Shown: positions 31,306 through 40,196 of the stretch, in pieces | Layout of the letters: every line of letters starts with the position of its first letter | Numbering within the stretch: position 1 is the stretch's first letter | Origin: UBA11865 sp041570195 | GTDB taxonomy: Bacteria; Chloroflexota; Anaerolineae; Promineifilales; Promineifilaceae | Length of the DNA stretch: 64,000 nt | Assembly: GCA_041570195.1 (NCBI GenBank) | Contig: JBFFWQ010000016.1 | Coordinates: 3,771-67,770 of the forward strand | Reading direction: 5' to 3' | Notes under the pieces: model-generated | The model's database searches: none | The model's input: only the letters and a program-made list of their open reading frames with translations | What the model was told of the DNA's origin: nothing | Position numbers and translations under genes: made by a program

Positions 31306-33417
31306 TTAAGGGCGCTTGGGACGGCGTTTGCTTTCGGCTTGGGCGACCAGGACCACGACCGCGCGCGAGCTGACCTGGTACTTGGAGTCGTCGACAACTG
31401 GGGCATTGTCCGATTCGCAGATGTCGGCCGGAGAGGGTAAGGCTGTGTCGACGACCCTCCGCCAAAGGTTGCCCGGCCGGCCGGGCGGTCGTGGTAGCTG
31501 AAAGGTCAAATCCTGCCAGTACATGTTAAGCATGAAGTGAAAAGCGCATGTGTCCTTGAGGCAGTTGATAGTCATGGCCAGGCTGTGGGAGTTGTTACCC
31601 CAATCCGGCCGGTTAAGCGTAGCGCCATGCCATTGGATCTTGGCCTGCTGCAAGAACTGGGTCAGTGTTGTGTTGCGGTCGCCCCGCAACACGTCCAAAT
31701 TGAGGCGCAGGCCAATCAAGCGTTTGACGAAGCGATGGACTTCAGCATGCTCATCCAACAAGGACCAGTCAAACCAGCTTATCTCGTTGTCCTGGCAGTA
31801 GGCGTTGTTATTGCCCAATTGGGTGCGACGCACCTCATCGCCCATGAGCAGCATGGGCGTGCCCAGCGATAGCAGGGTGATTGACAGCAGGTTCTTTATC
31901 TGGCGCTCCCTGAGCGCTTCGATCTTGGGATCGCTGGTCGGTCCCTCATGGCCATGGTTCCAACTGAAGTTCTCACCATGCCCGTCACGATTGCCCTCGC
32001 GATTGGCTTCGTTGTGTTTCTCATCGTAGGAGACCAGATCATTCAAAGTAAAACCGTCGTGACAGGTGACGAAGTTGATGCTTTGCTCAGGCTCGCGTTC
32101 TTCGTGGCCGTAAAGGTCAGGACTGGCCAGCAGGCGAGACGGCAACTTGGAGACCATACCCTCGTCCCCTTTGACGAAGGCCCGGATATCGTCACGAAAC
32201 TTGCCATTCCATTCGTTCCAACGGTCGCCGATGAAGCTACCGACCTGGTAGAGGCCGGCCGCATCCCAGGCTTCGGCGATGAGCTTGGTGCTGGCCAGGC
32301 GTGGATCTGATTCGATATCCCACAAGGTGGGCGGTGTATCCCACGGCTGGCCTTGCACGCCACGGGAAAGAGCCGAGGCCAGGTCAAAACGAAAGCCGTC
32401 GACATGCATCTCTTCGACCCAGTAGTGCAGACTGTCCAGGATAAGGCGGCGCACGATGGTATTGGAGGCATTCAGGGTGTTGCCCGTGCCGCTGTAGTTG
32501 GCGTATGCGGCGGGGTCATCCTGATCGAGAATGTAATAGATATCATTCTCCAGGCCCTTGAAGCAAAACGTGGGACCCTCGTGATCGCCTTCGGCGGTGT
32601 GGTTGTAGACGACGTCCAGAATGACCTCGATGCCGGCCTGATGAAGCGCTTTAACCATGTCGCGAAACTCGTCAAGCGGGCCCAAAGGATCTTTCCGCGA
32701 GCTGTAGGCGCTGTGCGGGGCGAAGAAAGAGACCGGACTATAACCCCAGTAATTGACCAGGCCGTCGGGGGCGTCCTGAGCGTCAAATTGGAAAACGGGC
32801 AGTAGCTCGACAGCGGTTATGCCCAGATCTAACAGATAGGGGATTTTCTCGACCAGGCCAGCGAAGGTGCCTCGTCTTTCGGGCGATATGCCTGAATTTG
32901 GACGCCTGGTGAAGCCGCCAACGTGCATTTCGTAGATGAGTGTCTCAGTGTAGGGCCGGTTGAGCGGCCGATCACCCTCCCAGTCATAGCGACTGAGATC
33001 GGCGACGACACTCTTCATGGCCGAGGCGGTGTTGTCGCCGGGCTGGCGAGCGCCGACGCGGCTGTAATTCTCGGGAACGGCGACAGCTTTGCCGTAGGGG
33101 TCGAGAAGCAGCTTGTCGCCGGCGAAGCGCTTACCTTTGCGGGGACTGTAGGGGCCTTCCACCCGGTAAGCGTAGATCTGGCCGGGGGCCAGGCCGGGGA
33201 CGAAAACATGCCAGTAGTAAAAGGTCCGGTTGCGGCGCGGCCGCAGCGTAATGACCCGCAAAGGGCGATAATCGTCAACCCGATCGAAAAGCCACAGTTC
33301 GACGCGAGTCGCGCTTTTGGAGAACAAGCTGAAGTTGACGCCCTCTGGGCCGACCGTAGCGCCGAGAGGAAAACAATTACCACGTCTCAAGGAAGTAGAT
33401 TTTGGATTTGGCATCAT
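31306..33417 (-). CDS. glgX: Glycogen debranching enzyme / isoamylase-type glycosidase
   Basis: 703 residues, the normal length of GlgX (GH13_11). N-terminal CBM48 (FPLGATVGPEGVNFSLFSKS). GH13 conserved regions: DVVYNHTAEG (I), GFRFDLAS (II, nucleophile D), KLIAEAWDA (III, acid E), NFVTCHDGFTLNDLV (IV). LGTPMLLMGDEVRRTQ and NAYCQDNEISWFDW are further GlgX signatures. It hydrolyses alpha-1,6 branches of glycogen or limit dextrin in the cytoplasm. Its ATG overlaps the stop of the upstream bPH2/AlbA_2 gene by four bases (ATGA), so the two are translationally coupled, an unexpected partner. No other glycogen gene is in the window. Two adjacent ATG codons make the exact start uncertain by one residue. 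Confidence 0.95.
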   Translation of the reverse strand: MMPNPKSTSLRRGNCFPLGATVGPEGVNFSLFSKSATRVELWLFDRVDDYRPLRVITLRPRRNRTFYYWHVFVPGLAPGQIYAYRVEGPYSPRKGKRFAGDKLLLDPYGKAVAVPENYSRVGARQPGDNTASAMKSVVADLSRYDWEGDRPLNRPYTETLIYEMHVGGFTRRPNSGISPERRGTFAGLVEKIPYLLDLGITAVELLPVFQFDAQDAPDGLVNYWGYSPVSFFAPHSAYSSRKDPLGPLDEFRDMVKALHQAGIEVILDVVYNHTAEGDHEGPTFCFKGLENDIYYILDQDDPAAYANYSGTGNTLNASNTIVRRLILDSLHYWVEEMHVDGFRFDLASALSRGVQGQPWDTPPTLWDIESDPRLASTKLIAEAWDAAGLYQVGSFIGDRWNEWNGKFRDDIRAFVKGDEGMVSKLPSRLLASPDLYGHEEREPEQSINFVTCHDGFTLNDLVSYDEKHNEANREGNRDGHGENFSWNHGHEGPTSDPKIEALRERQIKNLLSITLLSLGTPMLLMGDEVRRTQLGNNNAYCQDNEISWFDWSLLDEHAEVHRFVKRLIGLRLNLDVLRGDRNTTLTQFLQQAKIQWHGATLNRPDWGNNSHSLAMTINCLKDTCAFHFMLNMYWQDLTFQLPRPPGRPGNLWRRVVDTALPSPADICESDNAPVVDDSKYQVSSRAVVVLVAQAESKRRPKRP

Positions 33418-34436
33418 ACTCGTGAATAAGCGTCGAAACGGCTTTGAATGTAGCGGGTCGCCTTGCTGACCGGTAGGGGTTGGGTAGCGTTGCCAGCTCG
33501 AATGTAGAATTGTTCATCGCCCTTGAGGCGCAGATAAGCTGGTTCTGCAGCCGGCCGGATCACTATCAAGCAGATGGTCAGTTCGTCGACAAGAGGGAAA
33601 GACAGGTCGACATATTGACGGTACTCAACGCCGATCATGTTATTGAAGGCCTGGTTGAAAACATTTTCAAATCCGTCGACGTTGCCTTTGGGCAGGGTCA
33701 TCAGGTCGGGTTCCAGGCCCAGGATCTGACCGTCGTCGGCCACGCCGATAAGCAGCCGGCCGCCGCCAGAATTGAGGAAGGCGACGACGTTTTTGAAGAC
33801 TGGCTTGTAAAGGGCCTTGTTGGCCCTTTGCTGGTGATAATCCCAGACCAGGCTGGACTTGAACTCCACGACTTGATTCTCGCCGCCGGCGATAAGTTCG
33901 GACAGGGCCAGCGGCTCGGCCAATCTCGCCGGCCCGGCGCCTATCTGGGCGCGCTCGGTTAATAGGCCCAGCTGTTCCGTCAATAGCTCGGCATGGCCGG
34001 CCGGATCGGAGATCTCATGCACCACGATTGGTTGGCGATCGCCGGCGTCCAGGAGCAAATTGCCATAGTTGAGACGGCGGCCGAGCGGTCCCCGGTGCTG
34101 GCCCACCGAAAGGACGTTCCGATATTCGACCAGGCGTCGGTCTTCGACCAGGTTGGCCCGGCGATAGATGATCTCCCGATCGTCAAAGTAGTAGACGGGC
34201 AGGTACCAGGTCAAGAAGGCGACGGCGACGATGAGAATCTGAACCGTGGTGATGACGAGGGTCGTCAGCAGCGGGAAGGAGATGGCGTCGGCCAGTTGGG
34301 ACTGCTCGTAGGATTCTTCTGGCGACAGGAGCCAGGCCAGGGCAAAAGGCAGCAAGGCGAAGAAGAACTCGATGGTGATCAGCCGCTTCAGGAAGACGAA
34401 GGGGCTTTTGCGGAGCGTCGTGCCTGTGGGAATCAT
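33414..34436 (-). CDS. Membrane-anchored bPH2-like protein with Schlafen-type AlbA_2 domain
   Basis: 340 residues. Two N-terminal transmembrane helices (FFFALLPFALAWLL and LLTTLVITTVQILIVAVAFL) lead to a PH-like (bPH_2) segment, YYFDDREIIYRRANLVEDRR...YRNVLSVGQHRG. Residues about 180-315 are an AlbA_2/Schlafen-type domain: ENQVVEFKSSLVWD, VVAFLNSGGGRLLIGVADDG and LKGDEQFYIRAGN. In other proteins AlbA_2 binds nucleic acid or nucleotides. Here it would face the cytoplasm, tethered to the membrane. It sits between the channel-like gene (41-base gap) and glgX (4-base overlap). Role unknown; a membrane-linked regulator or defence-type protein are both possible. Confidence 0.85.
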   Translation of the reverse strand: MIPTGTTLRKSPFVFLKRLITIEFFFALLPFALAWLLSPEESYEQSQLADAISFPLLTTLVITTVQILIVAVAFLTWYLPVYYFDDREIIYRRANLVEDRRLVEYRNVLSVGQHRGPLGRRLNYGNLLLDAGDRQPIVVHEISDPAGHAELLTEQLGLLTERAQIGAGPARLAEPLALSELIAGGENQVVEFKSSLVWDYHQQRANKALYKPVFKNVVAFLNSGGGRLLIGVADDGQILGLEPDLMTLPKGNVDGFENVFNQAFNNMIGVEYRQYVDLSFPLVDELTICLIVIRPAAEPAYLRLKGDEQFYIRAGNATQPLPVSKATRYIQSRFDAYSRV

Positions 34437-34477
34437 GGGTTAACAATCAACGAAGGTCACCAGAGGTAGACAAATAC

Positions 34478-36388
34478 TTATGTAAACAAGAGAGCGACAA
34501 TGCTGATGGCGGCGACATAGGCGACCGGATAGATCCAGAGGGTGTAGCGATCAATGCGCTGGGCTAGTTCGCTCCGACCGGACAATTCGAGCCGTCTCAG
34601 AACCACGTTGAAGGCAACCACCATGGCGGTGACGGCGAAGGTGCTGATCAAAATCGTATCCAGGAAGGTCAGGTAACCCAGGCGGGGCAGCTCGCCAGAG
34701 ATGGTGAAATTGAAGGCGATGAACAGCAGCAAGTTACCGGCCGTGACATCGACGCGCTTATTATAATCTTTGAGAAAGAAGGTAAACCAGGAGACCATGA
34801 TGATGATGAAGATCGGCACGAAGATGCGAATAACGTAAAAGCTGAGATGGCGATTGGCGGTGAAACCGAATGAGAATCGGGAAACGGGCAGGGTGCTGCT
34901 GGCGGTCGAGGAGTCGATTTCCGTGTCGAAGTCGAGAACGACCCATTCTTCCTCGCCCAGTTGATCGCCGAGCTCGCTGTATTCAGGCAGCTTTTCAAAG
35001 AGAAAGAATTCCTCCGGAAATAGAGAATCCAGACGAATGTAGAATCGCTGGGTGTCGAAGGGGAAACGACGAAAGTCAAAGTCTGGCGCCTGCAAGGTAG
35101 CCGAGAAGCGTTCAAGGTACAGCGCATCGCCGTTTGGCCAGACGACGACGTTGTCGTTTTGGGTGTCTCGCCGGCCCTGTTGATTGAAGACGGTGAATTC
35201 AGGCCACAGGGAGCTCCTTTCGCTGACGTAGCTAGAGAATCCAGCTGTCCTGAAGGTACGCAAGTCGCATTGACATTCGTCCGGATTGAAGGCCAGCTTG
35301 GGATCATTCCAACGCATCTGTATGGTAGCAACGGCGCCGAAATTCTCAGCTTGCTGATCGACATCGGTGATCTGCTGCAGTTTGAGGCCGACCTGCACCG
35401 GGATGGCCGCCTGCAGGATCGGGTCGCCTCTGACGTCGGCGACGCCGTCCAGGACCTCAGGCGCATTGCGGCCGACGATGAGACGATAGTCGCCGCTAGT
35501 TCTTGACGATCCCTGACCGAAGGCCTCGACGTTCAATTCGTAGTTCTCGAGGATTTCGGGAGCGGTGAACTCGAGTGAGGCGCTGGTTTCCTGGCCAGCG
35601 AAGTTGCCGCTGCGTATCGCCTTGCCGGCGAAGTCTTCCAGGATCAGAACCGGCTTCAGATCGCCCGACGTCGCTTCGACATAGGCGTAGAGGGTCTCGC
35701 CGGCCGCCAATTGATTCAGCTCGTGAAAGGCTGATATTCGGCCCGTAGTCAGCGTGCCGGTGATCTGTTGGACGGCTGAAGAGGCAAGCAGGGCGCTGGT
35801 GTCAACCACGGCGATGGTGTCGCCAGTTGGCTGGGCGTCGAGATCGAGCACCTCGGGGGCGTCGAGTCCGATGAGCAAGCGATACTGGCCGAAAGTATCG
35901 GCAGTCGGCGCCGTGGCTATCGACAACAAGTAGTCGCCGTCGGCCGGAATGTCGATGACAATGGCCGCATCGTAGCCGCGGCCGCTGTCGTCGTCCCAGG
36001 CCATGACCAAGTCGCCTATGATTTGGGGTATGGCCAGTACGGGATCTTCGCCGGCCGCTATGGCTTGGGCCAGCTGGGTTCGATAAGCCACTTGAAGGGC
36101 CCCGGCGTCCTCATCGCCATCTGCCAGCAGCATGAAGGGATCGAGGTTGCCGCCTACGGATTCAGCGTACAGATAAAGAACCTGGCCGCGCTGTAGATCT
36201 GGCAGGCGGTAAAGATCGCCGCCGTCGACTTCGAGCCGGCCGAAGATCTCTTGTACGGCCCCACCTTCCTGGGCGCCGGCCGGTTTGATCGCCAGCAACA
36301 AGGACAGAGCCAATAGAATAAAAATCGGCGGCAAGGACCAGGCAAGGCGCTGGCCAGCCAGTTTTGGGAGAATATTGTTTCCATTCAT
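34478..36388 (-). CDS. Pentameric ligand-gated ion channel homologue with two N-terminal PPC-like domains
   Basis: 636 residues from MNGNNILPKLAGQ, which gives a clean signal peptide ending PAGAQ; a TTG 22 codons upstream (36454) is less likely. Residues about 45-170 and 185-300 are two beta-rich repeats resembling pre-peptidase C-terminal (PPC) domains, each ending in a YRLLIG/YRLIVG-N/D-APEVLD strand. Residues about 320-510 are a Cys-loop-receptor-like ligand-binding domain: MRWNDPKLAF, VWPNGDALYLERF, and the conserved FPFDTQRFYIRLDS loop without flanking Cys, as in GLIC/ELIC. Then M1 (FYVIRIFVPIFIIIMVSWFT), M2 (DVTAGNLLLFIAFNFTISGE, followed by LPRLGYLTFLD), M3 and M4. A ligand- or proton-gated channel of the cytoplasmic membrane is expected; ligand and ion choice are unknown. 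Member of a five-gene run. Confidence 0.9.
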   Translation of the reverse strand: MNGNNILPKLAGQRLAWSLPPIFILLALSLLLAIKPAGAQEGGAVQEIFGRLEVDGGDLYRLPDLQRGQVLYLYAESVGGNLDPFMLLADGDEDAGALQVAYRTQLAQAIAAGEDPVLAIPQIIGDLVMAWDDDSGRGYDAAIVIDIPADGDYLLSIATAPTADTFGQYRLLIGLDAPEVLDLDAQPTGDTIAVVDTSALLASSAVQQITGTLTTGRISAFHELNQLAAGETLYAYVEATSGDLKPVLILEDFAGKAIRSGNFAGQETSASLEFTAPEILENYELNVEAFGQGSSRTSGDYRLIVGRNAPEVLDGVADVRGDPILQAAIPVQVGLKLQQITDVDQQAENFGAVATIQMRWNDPKLAFNPDECQCDLRTFRTAGFSSYVSERSSLWPEFTVFNQQGRRDTQNDNVVVWPNGDALYLERFSATLQAPDFDFRRFPFDTQRFYIRLDSLFPEEFFLFEKLPEYSELGDQLGEEEWVVLDFDTEIDSSTASSTLPVSRFSFGFTANRHLSFYVIRIFVPIFIIIMVSWFTFFLKDYNKRVDVTAGNLLLFIAFNFTISGELPRLGYLTFLDTILISTFAVTAMVVAFNVVLRRLELSGRSELAQRIDRYTLWIYPVAYVAAISIVALLFT

Positions 36389-36450
36389 CAAGAGTGCTTC
36401 TACCTCGATAGCGGTCCGCAGTAGTCGATCATGATGCCGTAGCTGGCCGC

Positions 36451-37893
36451 TCAATTATCAATATACATGCTGTAGGTCAGGAACGTTTCGTCCGGCCTGG
36501 CGTCCCAGGCGTAAACGACGTAGGTACCGGCCAGCTTATCGTGCAAGGCCTGGCGTTTATCATCACCTAAAACCCAAAGGAAGCCGATCAGGAATATACT
36601 TGCGAATAGAAGAAAGCCAATTATGCGAAGAATCGCCCGCCAGAGAGTGACTCGGCCGCCGCCGCGGCTGACCACACGCAGACCCATGAGCATCATACCC
36701 AGAGTCTGGCCAGTCAAGAGCCAGAACAATACCAGGTAGCTGACGACGATAGCCATTCCATTAACGACGGCAAACAAGGAGGTGAAAAGGCCGGTTGAGC
36801 CGACGGTGGTGTCGAACCATTCTCGCAGCCCAAGGACGTCAATGGCGGTAGTCAACAAGGAGCTACCCAAAGCCAGGACGAGAATGACGAGGCCCACGTC
36901 GAGGACGAGGGCCAGCAAGCGACTGACGAAGCCGGCATAGTATCCAAGCCGAGAGCCTTCAGGGATGGGCTGGTTCCTACGAACGATGGAGCGGACCAGT
37001 CGCGGATCGAAGTCGGGGCCAGGCAATTCAGAGCGATCAGGTCTCCGGAAAATGCGGTGGATCGGTCCTTCGAAGAAGTCGTCGCTGCTGACCGCTCGTT
37101 CGCGAATCTCCTCGATGATTTCGTCGACAATGCCCACGGTCTGGGAAGCGATGACTTCCTGGATGAAGATTTCGACCTGTTCGTTGGCAATCAGTTCGTC
37201 CATTGTTTCCTCGGCCGCATTGTTCAAAGCGGTTTCGGCCATAGCGCGGCTACGGCTATCTTCGGCCCGGCCCATGGCTCGCCAGCGTTCCACCTGCGAA
37301 TCGCCACGATCCACTGCCTTCCCAAAACCGCGCTGTACAGGTCTGAAGGCGCGGCGGTTACGGACGGGGCGGAGCAAAAAGTTGATGGTCCCGGCCAGGC
37401 CGTTGCCGATGTCATTCAAAAAGCGGACGGCGGCGCCGGCTTTTGATCGGGCGTCGATCATGATACCCAGGGCCAGATGGCGCGCCGGCCGGTCGACCGA
37501 GATACCAAAGCGTTGCTCCCAGTCCGACATGGGCACCAGCACATCGCTTTCGGACCTGCGGCGGGCGCCTGGCTCGACCTCAGCGTCGTTTAGCCGATCT
37601 AACCGCTCGTTGACCGTGTCGATGACCAGCAACGCGCTGCCCAGCGTAACGCGGGCTAGCTTATCGCCGCTTCCGGCCGGTTGTCCCGCACCAGTGTCCG
37701 GGACGGGCGTAGCCATCCCGTCGACTACATCCTGTTCAACGGCCGCGCCTTCTGGCTCGTGAGAGTCAGAATCGATGGCCGCCGGCGGATCGGTCTCGGG
37801 TGGCGTTTCGCTTGCCTCGGCCGGCGCGGGTACGGGGGTTGAACGGCCGGCGCTCCTAGATTCAGCGGTCAGTTGTTCGCTACTTTCGGTCAT
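36451..37893 (-). CDS. RDD-family membrane protein with long soluble N-terminal region
   Basis: 480 residues from MTESSEQLTAESRS. Residues 1-85 are acidic and Pro-rich, probably disordered. Residues 85-290 are helical with repeated DR/R-rich motifs (LVIDTVNERLDRL, NNAAEETMDELIANEQ), possibly amphipathic. Residues about 310-470 are the RDD domain: GYYAGFVSRLLALVLDVGLV (R and D of the motif), SYLVLFWLLTGQTLGMMLMG and ALHDKLAGTYVV with the final D. RDD proteins are small polytopic membrane proteins, some proposed as ion exchangers; function here is unproven. The stop is 62 bases from the channel's ATG, and the start follows the AarF kinase stop by 27 bases, so they probably share one transcript. 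Confidence 0.88.
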   Translation of the reverse strand: MTESSEQLTAESRSAGRSTPVPAPAEASETPPETDPPAAIDSDSHEPEGAAVEQDVVDGMATPVPDTGAGQPAGSGDKLARVTLGSALLVIDTVNERLDRLNDAEVEPGARRRSESDVLVPMSDWEQRFGISVDRPARHLALGIMIDARSKAGAAVRFLNDIGNGLAGTINFLLRPVRNRRAFRPVQRGFGKAVDRGDSQVERWRAMGRAEDSRSRAMAETALNNAAEETMDELIANEQVEIFIQEVIASQTVGIVDEIIEEIRERAVSSDDFFEGPIHRIFRRPDRSELPGPDFDPRLVRSIVRRNQPIPEGSRLGYYAGFVSRLLALVLDVGLVILVLALGSSLLTTAIDVLGLREWFDTTVGSTGLFTSLFAVVNGMAIVVSYLVLFWLLTGQTLGMMLMGLRVVSRGGGRVTLWRAILRIIGFLLFASIFLIGFLWVLGDDKRQALHDKLAGTYVVYAWDARPDETFLTYSMYIDN

Positions 37894-37920
37894 AGCCTGA
37901 TTCTCCCATAGCGGCGCCAC

Positions 37921-39594
37921 TTAGCGCCGATTTGAGCGTAAGATCGACCATATTAACCACAATGAAAGACCGACCATTAATACAAAGCCGACGACGATGA
38001 GCCAGGTAGGCAAGTTCCAGGGCCAGGTCAGGTCAAGGGACGGGATCAACAATGCCAGGGCAACGGTCAAGGTGCCAATTAGTATAGCCAAAATGATGCG
38101 ATTGGCCGCCTGATCCATTTGCCTGGAGGCGCGGGTTATGGTCGGTACGTCCACGTCGATGTGCAGGGCGCCGCGCTCAATCTGATCCAGGATGCGCGTC
38201 GTTCGTCGGGGAAAGGTGTTCATCAATTCGAGCCAGCCGCTGGCGCCACGCAGAATGCCCGGTCCCCAGGAAGCCGGTGAGGCCAATTTCAACAAGAAAC
38301 GGCGAACGAAGGGTGCGGAAACCTCAAATACGTCGAAATCCGGCGCCAGGCGCTTGCCGACGCCTTCCATGATGACCAACGTTTTCAGCAGCAGCCAGTA
38401 GTCGCTAGGGATTTTGAGATGGTATTCAAAAATGATGGGCTGGATTTCGGCCAGGATCTCGTTGACGGCGATGTCTTTAAGCGGCATACCATAGTATTTT
38501 CGCAAGAGGCGTCTCAAGTCGCGCTTCAAGCCGTGCTCGTCGACGTCAGGCCCGGCGATACGCATGCGGATGAGTTGATCGACGATCGCTTCTGCATCGA
38601 AGCGGATGACGGCCACGTACAGACGTATCAGGTTGGCCCGATCGGAGTCGTCCAGGTAACCAACCGTGCCGAAGTCTATCAGGCCGATGATGTTACCGGG
38701 CAAGATTACCAGATTCCCTGGGTGGGGATCGGCATGGAAGTAGCCGTCTTCCAGAACTTCCTTGATGATAAAGCGAGCGGCGTGCATGGCGATCTGGTCG
38801 CGATCGTAGCCTTCGTCATCCAGACGCTGGATGTTATCGGGCTTGATGCCGGATATTCGCTCCTGGATGAGCACGCGCCGGGTGGAATAGCGCCAGTAAA
38901 CCTTTGGCACATAGATGAAGCCTTCCTCAGCGAAATTGCTACGGAAACGATCGGCGTTGCGCCCTTCGCGGCCGTAGTCGAGCTCGGCTTTTAGGGCTAT
39001 GCCGAACTCCTCTGACAGGCCGACCGGGTCGTAGGCGGCGGTCCAAGGGAGGCGCTCGGCAGCCAGGTGAGCCATGTCCTGGATGATGGCCAGGTCGGTG
39101 GCAATGTTACGCTCAATATTCGGCCGCTGTACCTTCACGACAACCTGGGTTTCATCTTCCAGCAAGGCGGCGTATACCTGGGCCAGTGAGGCCGAGGCGA
39201 TGGGCGTCGGGTCCAGGGCTAGAAAAATCTCCTCAAAGGGCCGGTCCAGTTCTTCTTCCAAAACGAGCCTGATTTCGTCCCAGGGCGCTGGAGGCACATC
39301 GTCCTGAAGTTTGCTCAACTCGTCGATGAAGGCCGGGGGCAGGATTTCGGGCCGGGTGCTGGCTATTTGACCCAGCTTGATGAAAGTCGGGCCCAGTTCT
39401 TCGAGGGCCTCGCGCAGATGCTGGGCGGCCGTGCGCCTGGTTTCTGGCGGCGGCTCGCCGCGCAGCAGGCGGCGAGGCAGGTTCAGGGCGCCGCCTAGGC
39501 CCATTTCGGCCACGATCGCGCCAAAGCCATGGCGAGCCATGACCTCGGCTATTTTGCGGTAGCGATTTATGTGGCGAGGTCTGAAGAATGTCAT
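37921..39594 (-). CDS. AarF/ABC1/UbiB-family atypical kinase (copy 2)
   Basis: 557 residues from MTFFRPRHINRYRK; a TTG 14 codons upstream is an alternative, and neither has a strong SD. Landmarks: KxGQ (FIKLGQIASTRPEILPPAF), ASASLAQVYAALLED, catalytic Lys in VVVKVQRPNI, YFHADPHPGNLVILPG and DFG in IGLIDFGTVGYL. Two C-terminal hydrophobic helices (IILAILIGTLTVALALLIP and LIVVGFVLMVGLSLWLIWSI) anchor it. It is clearly diverged from the copy at 20442 and keeps DFG rather than DLG. It is the first gene of the run aarF, RDD, channel, bPH2/AlbA_2, glgX, all minus strand with gaps of 27 to 62 bases or overlaps. Expected role: isoprenoid-lipid or quinone support; substrate unknown. Confidence 0.92.
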   Translation of the reverse strand: MTFFRPRHINRYRKIAEVMARHGFGAIVAEMGLGGALNLPRRLLRGEPPPETRRTAAQHLREALEELGPTFIKLGQIASTRPEILPPAFIDELSKLQDDVPPAPWDEIRLVLEEELDRPFEEIFLALDPTPIASASLAQVYAALLEDETQVVVKVQRPNIERNIATDLAIIQDMAHLAAERLPWTAAYDPVGLSEEFGIALKAELDYGREGRNADRFRSNFAEEGFIYVPKVYWRYSTRRVLIQERISGIKPDNIQRLDDEGYDRDQIAMHAARFIIKEVLEDGYFHADPHPGNLVILPGNIIGLIDFGTVGYLDDSDRANLIRLYVAVIRFDAEAIVDQLIRMRIAGPDVDEHGLKRDLRRLLRKYYGMPLKDIAVNEILAEIQPIIFEYHLKIPSDYWLLLKTLVIMEGVGKRLAPDFDVFEVSAPFVRRFLLKLASPASWGPGILRGASGWLELMNTFPRRTTRILDQIERGALHIDVDVPTITRASRQMDQAANRIILAILIGTLTVALALLIPSLDLTWPWNLPTWLIVVGFVLMVGLSLWLIWSILRSNRR

Positions 39595-39874
39595 CGTGTG
39601 TTGGCGTACTCGTTCGACAGGCAAGCCGTGTGGCAAAGTGGTTTCTGACTTAGATCGTGCATTGCTCGCGCCCTACACCGTGTCTGGGCCCGGCGAGTTG
39701 TGCTACCCGGCTTGAATGGTCGTCGGAATTATACGGGAGTTGGCAGCTTCAAGCACGAATGAGGCCGTGGTCGGAAGCTAGGCTTTTGGGTCGAGACCCG
39801 GTGGAGATCGGATCGGCGCGAAAAGCCTGGCGTCTCTCGCGAGTCTTTTGGGTCTGGTGCTGTATGATAACCTG

Positions 39875-40075
39875 ATGCACAAGACAGGAAGATGGCGGAC
39901 GATCCAGGCCGTCATCTGAGATTACGATGGCACGCTTGTCGACACGCGGCGCAAGAATCTGCCGGTGACGCGAGCTCTGGTTCCGGCGATCAGCGCGGCC
40001 AGCGGCACCGTCACAACCGGCGCCAGCACCATCAGGTATGATGACGCAGTAGCAGTCCAACGCTGGATGGCATAG
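39875..40075 (+). pseudogene. Relic of a HAD-superfamily hydrolase (N-terminal fragment with internal stop)
   Basis: ATG at 39875 begins HKTGRWRTIQAVI, then TGA (39917-39919) where Phe is expected, then DYDGTLVDTRRKNLPVTRAL: HAD motif I (DxDGTL) of a phosphatase. After this the sequence loses similarity and stops at 40073. A TATGAT -10-like hexamer (39861-39866) still stands upstream. No other HAD motifs are found downstream, so this is a truncated and stopped remnant. Confidence 0.7.
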
Positions 40076-40196
40076 ACCTCTGATCCTCCAAGACCTGGGC
40101 ATATCTAGTTGACCAGTGGCCAGGTTTTGCGGTCATGTCGTCACTATGAAAGTTTTCGCTAGGCAGGGGCTAAGAGACGTACCCATAGCCAGTAGA

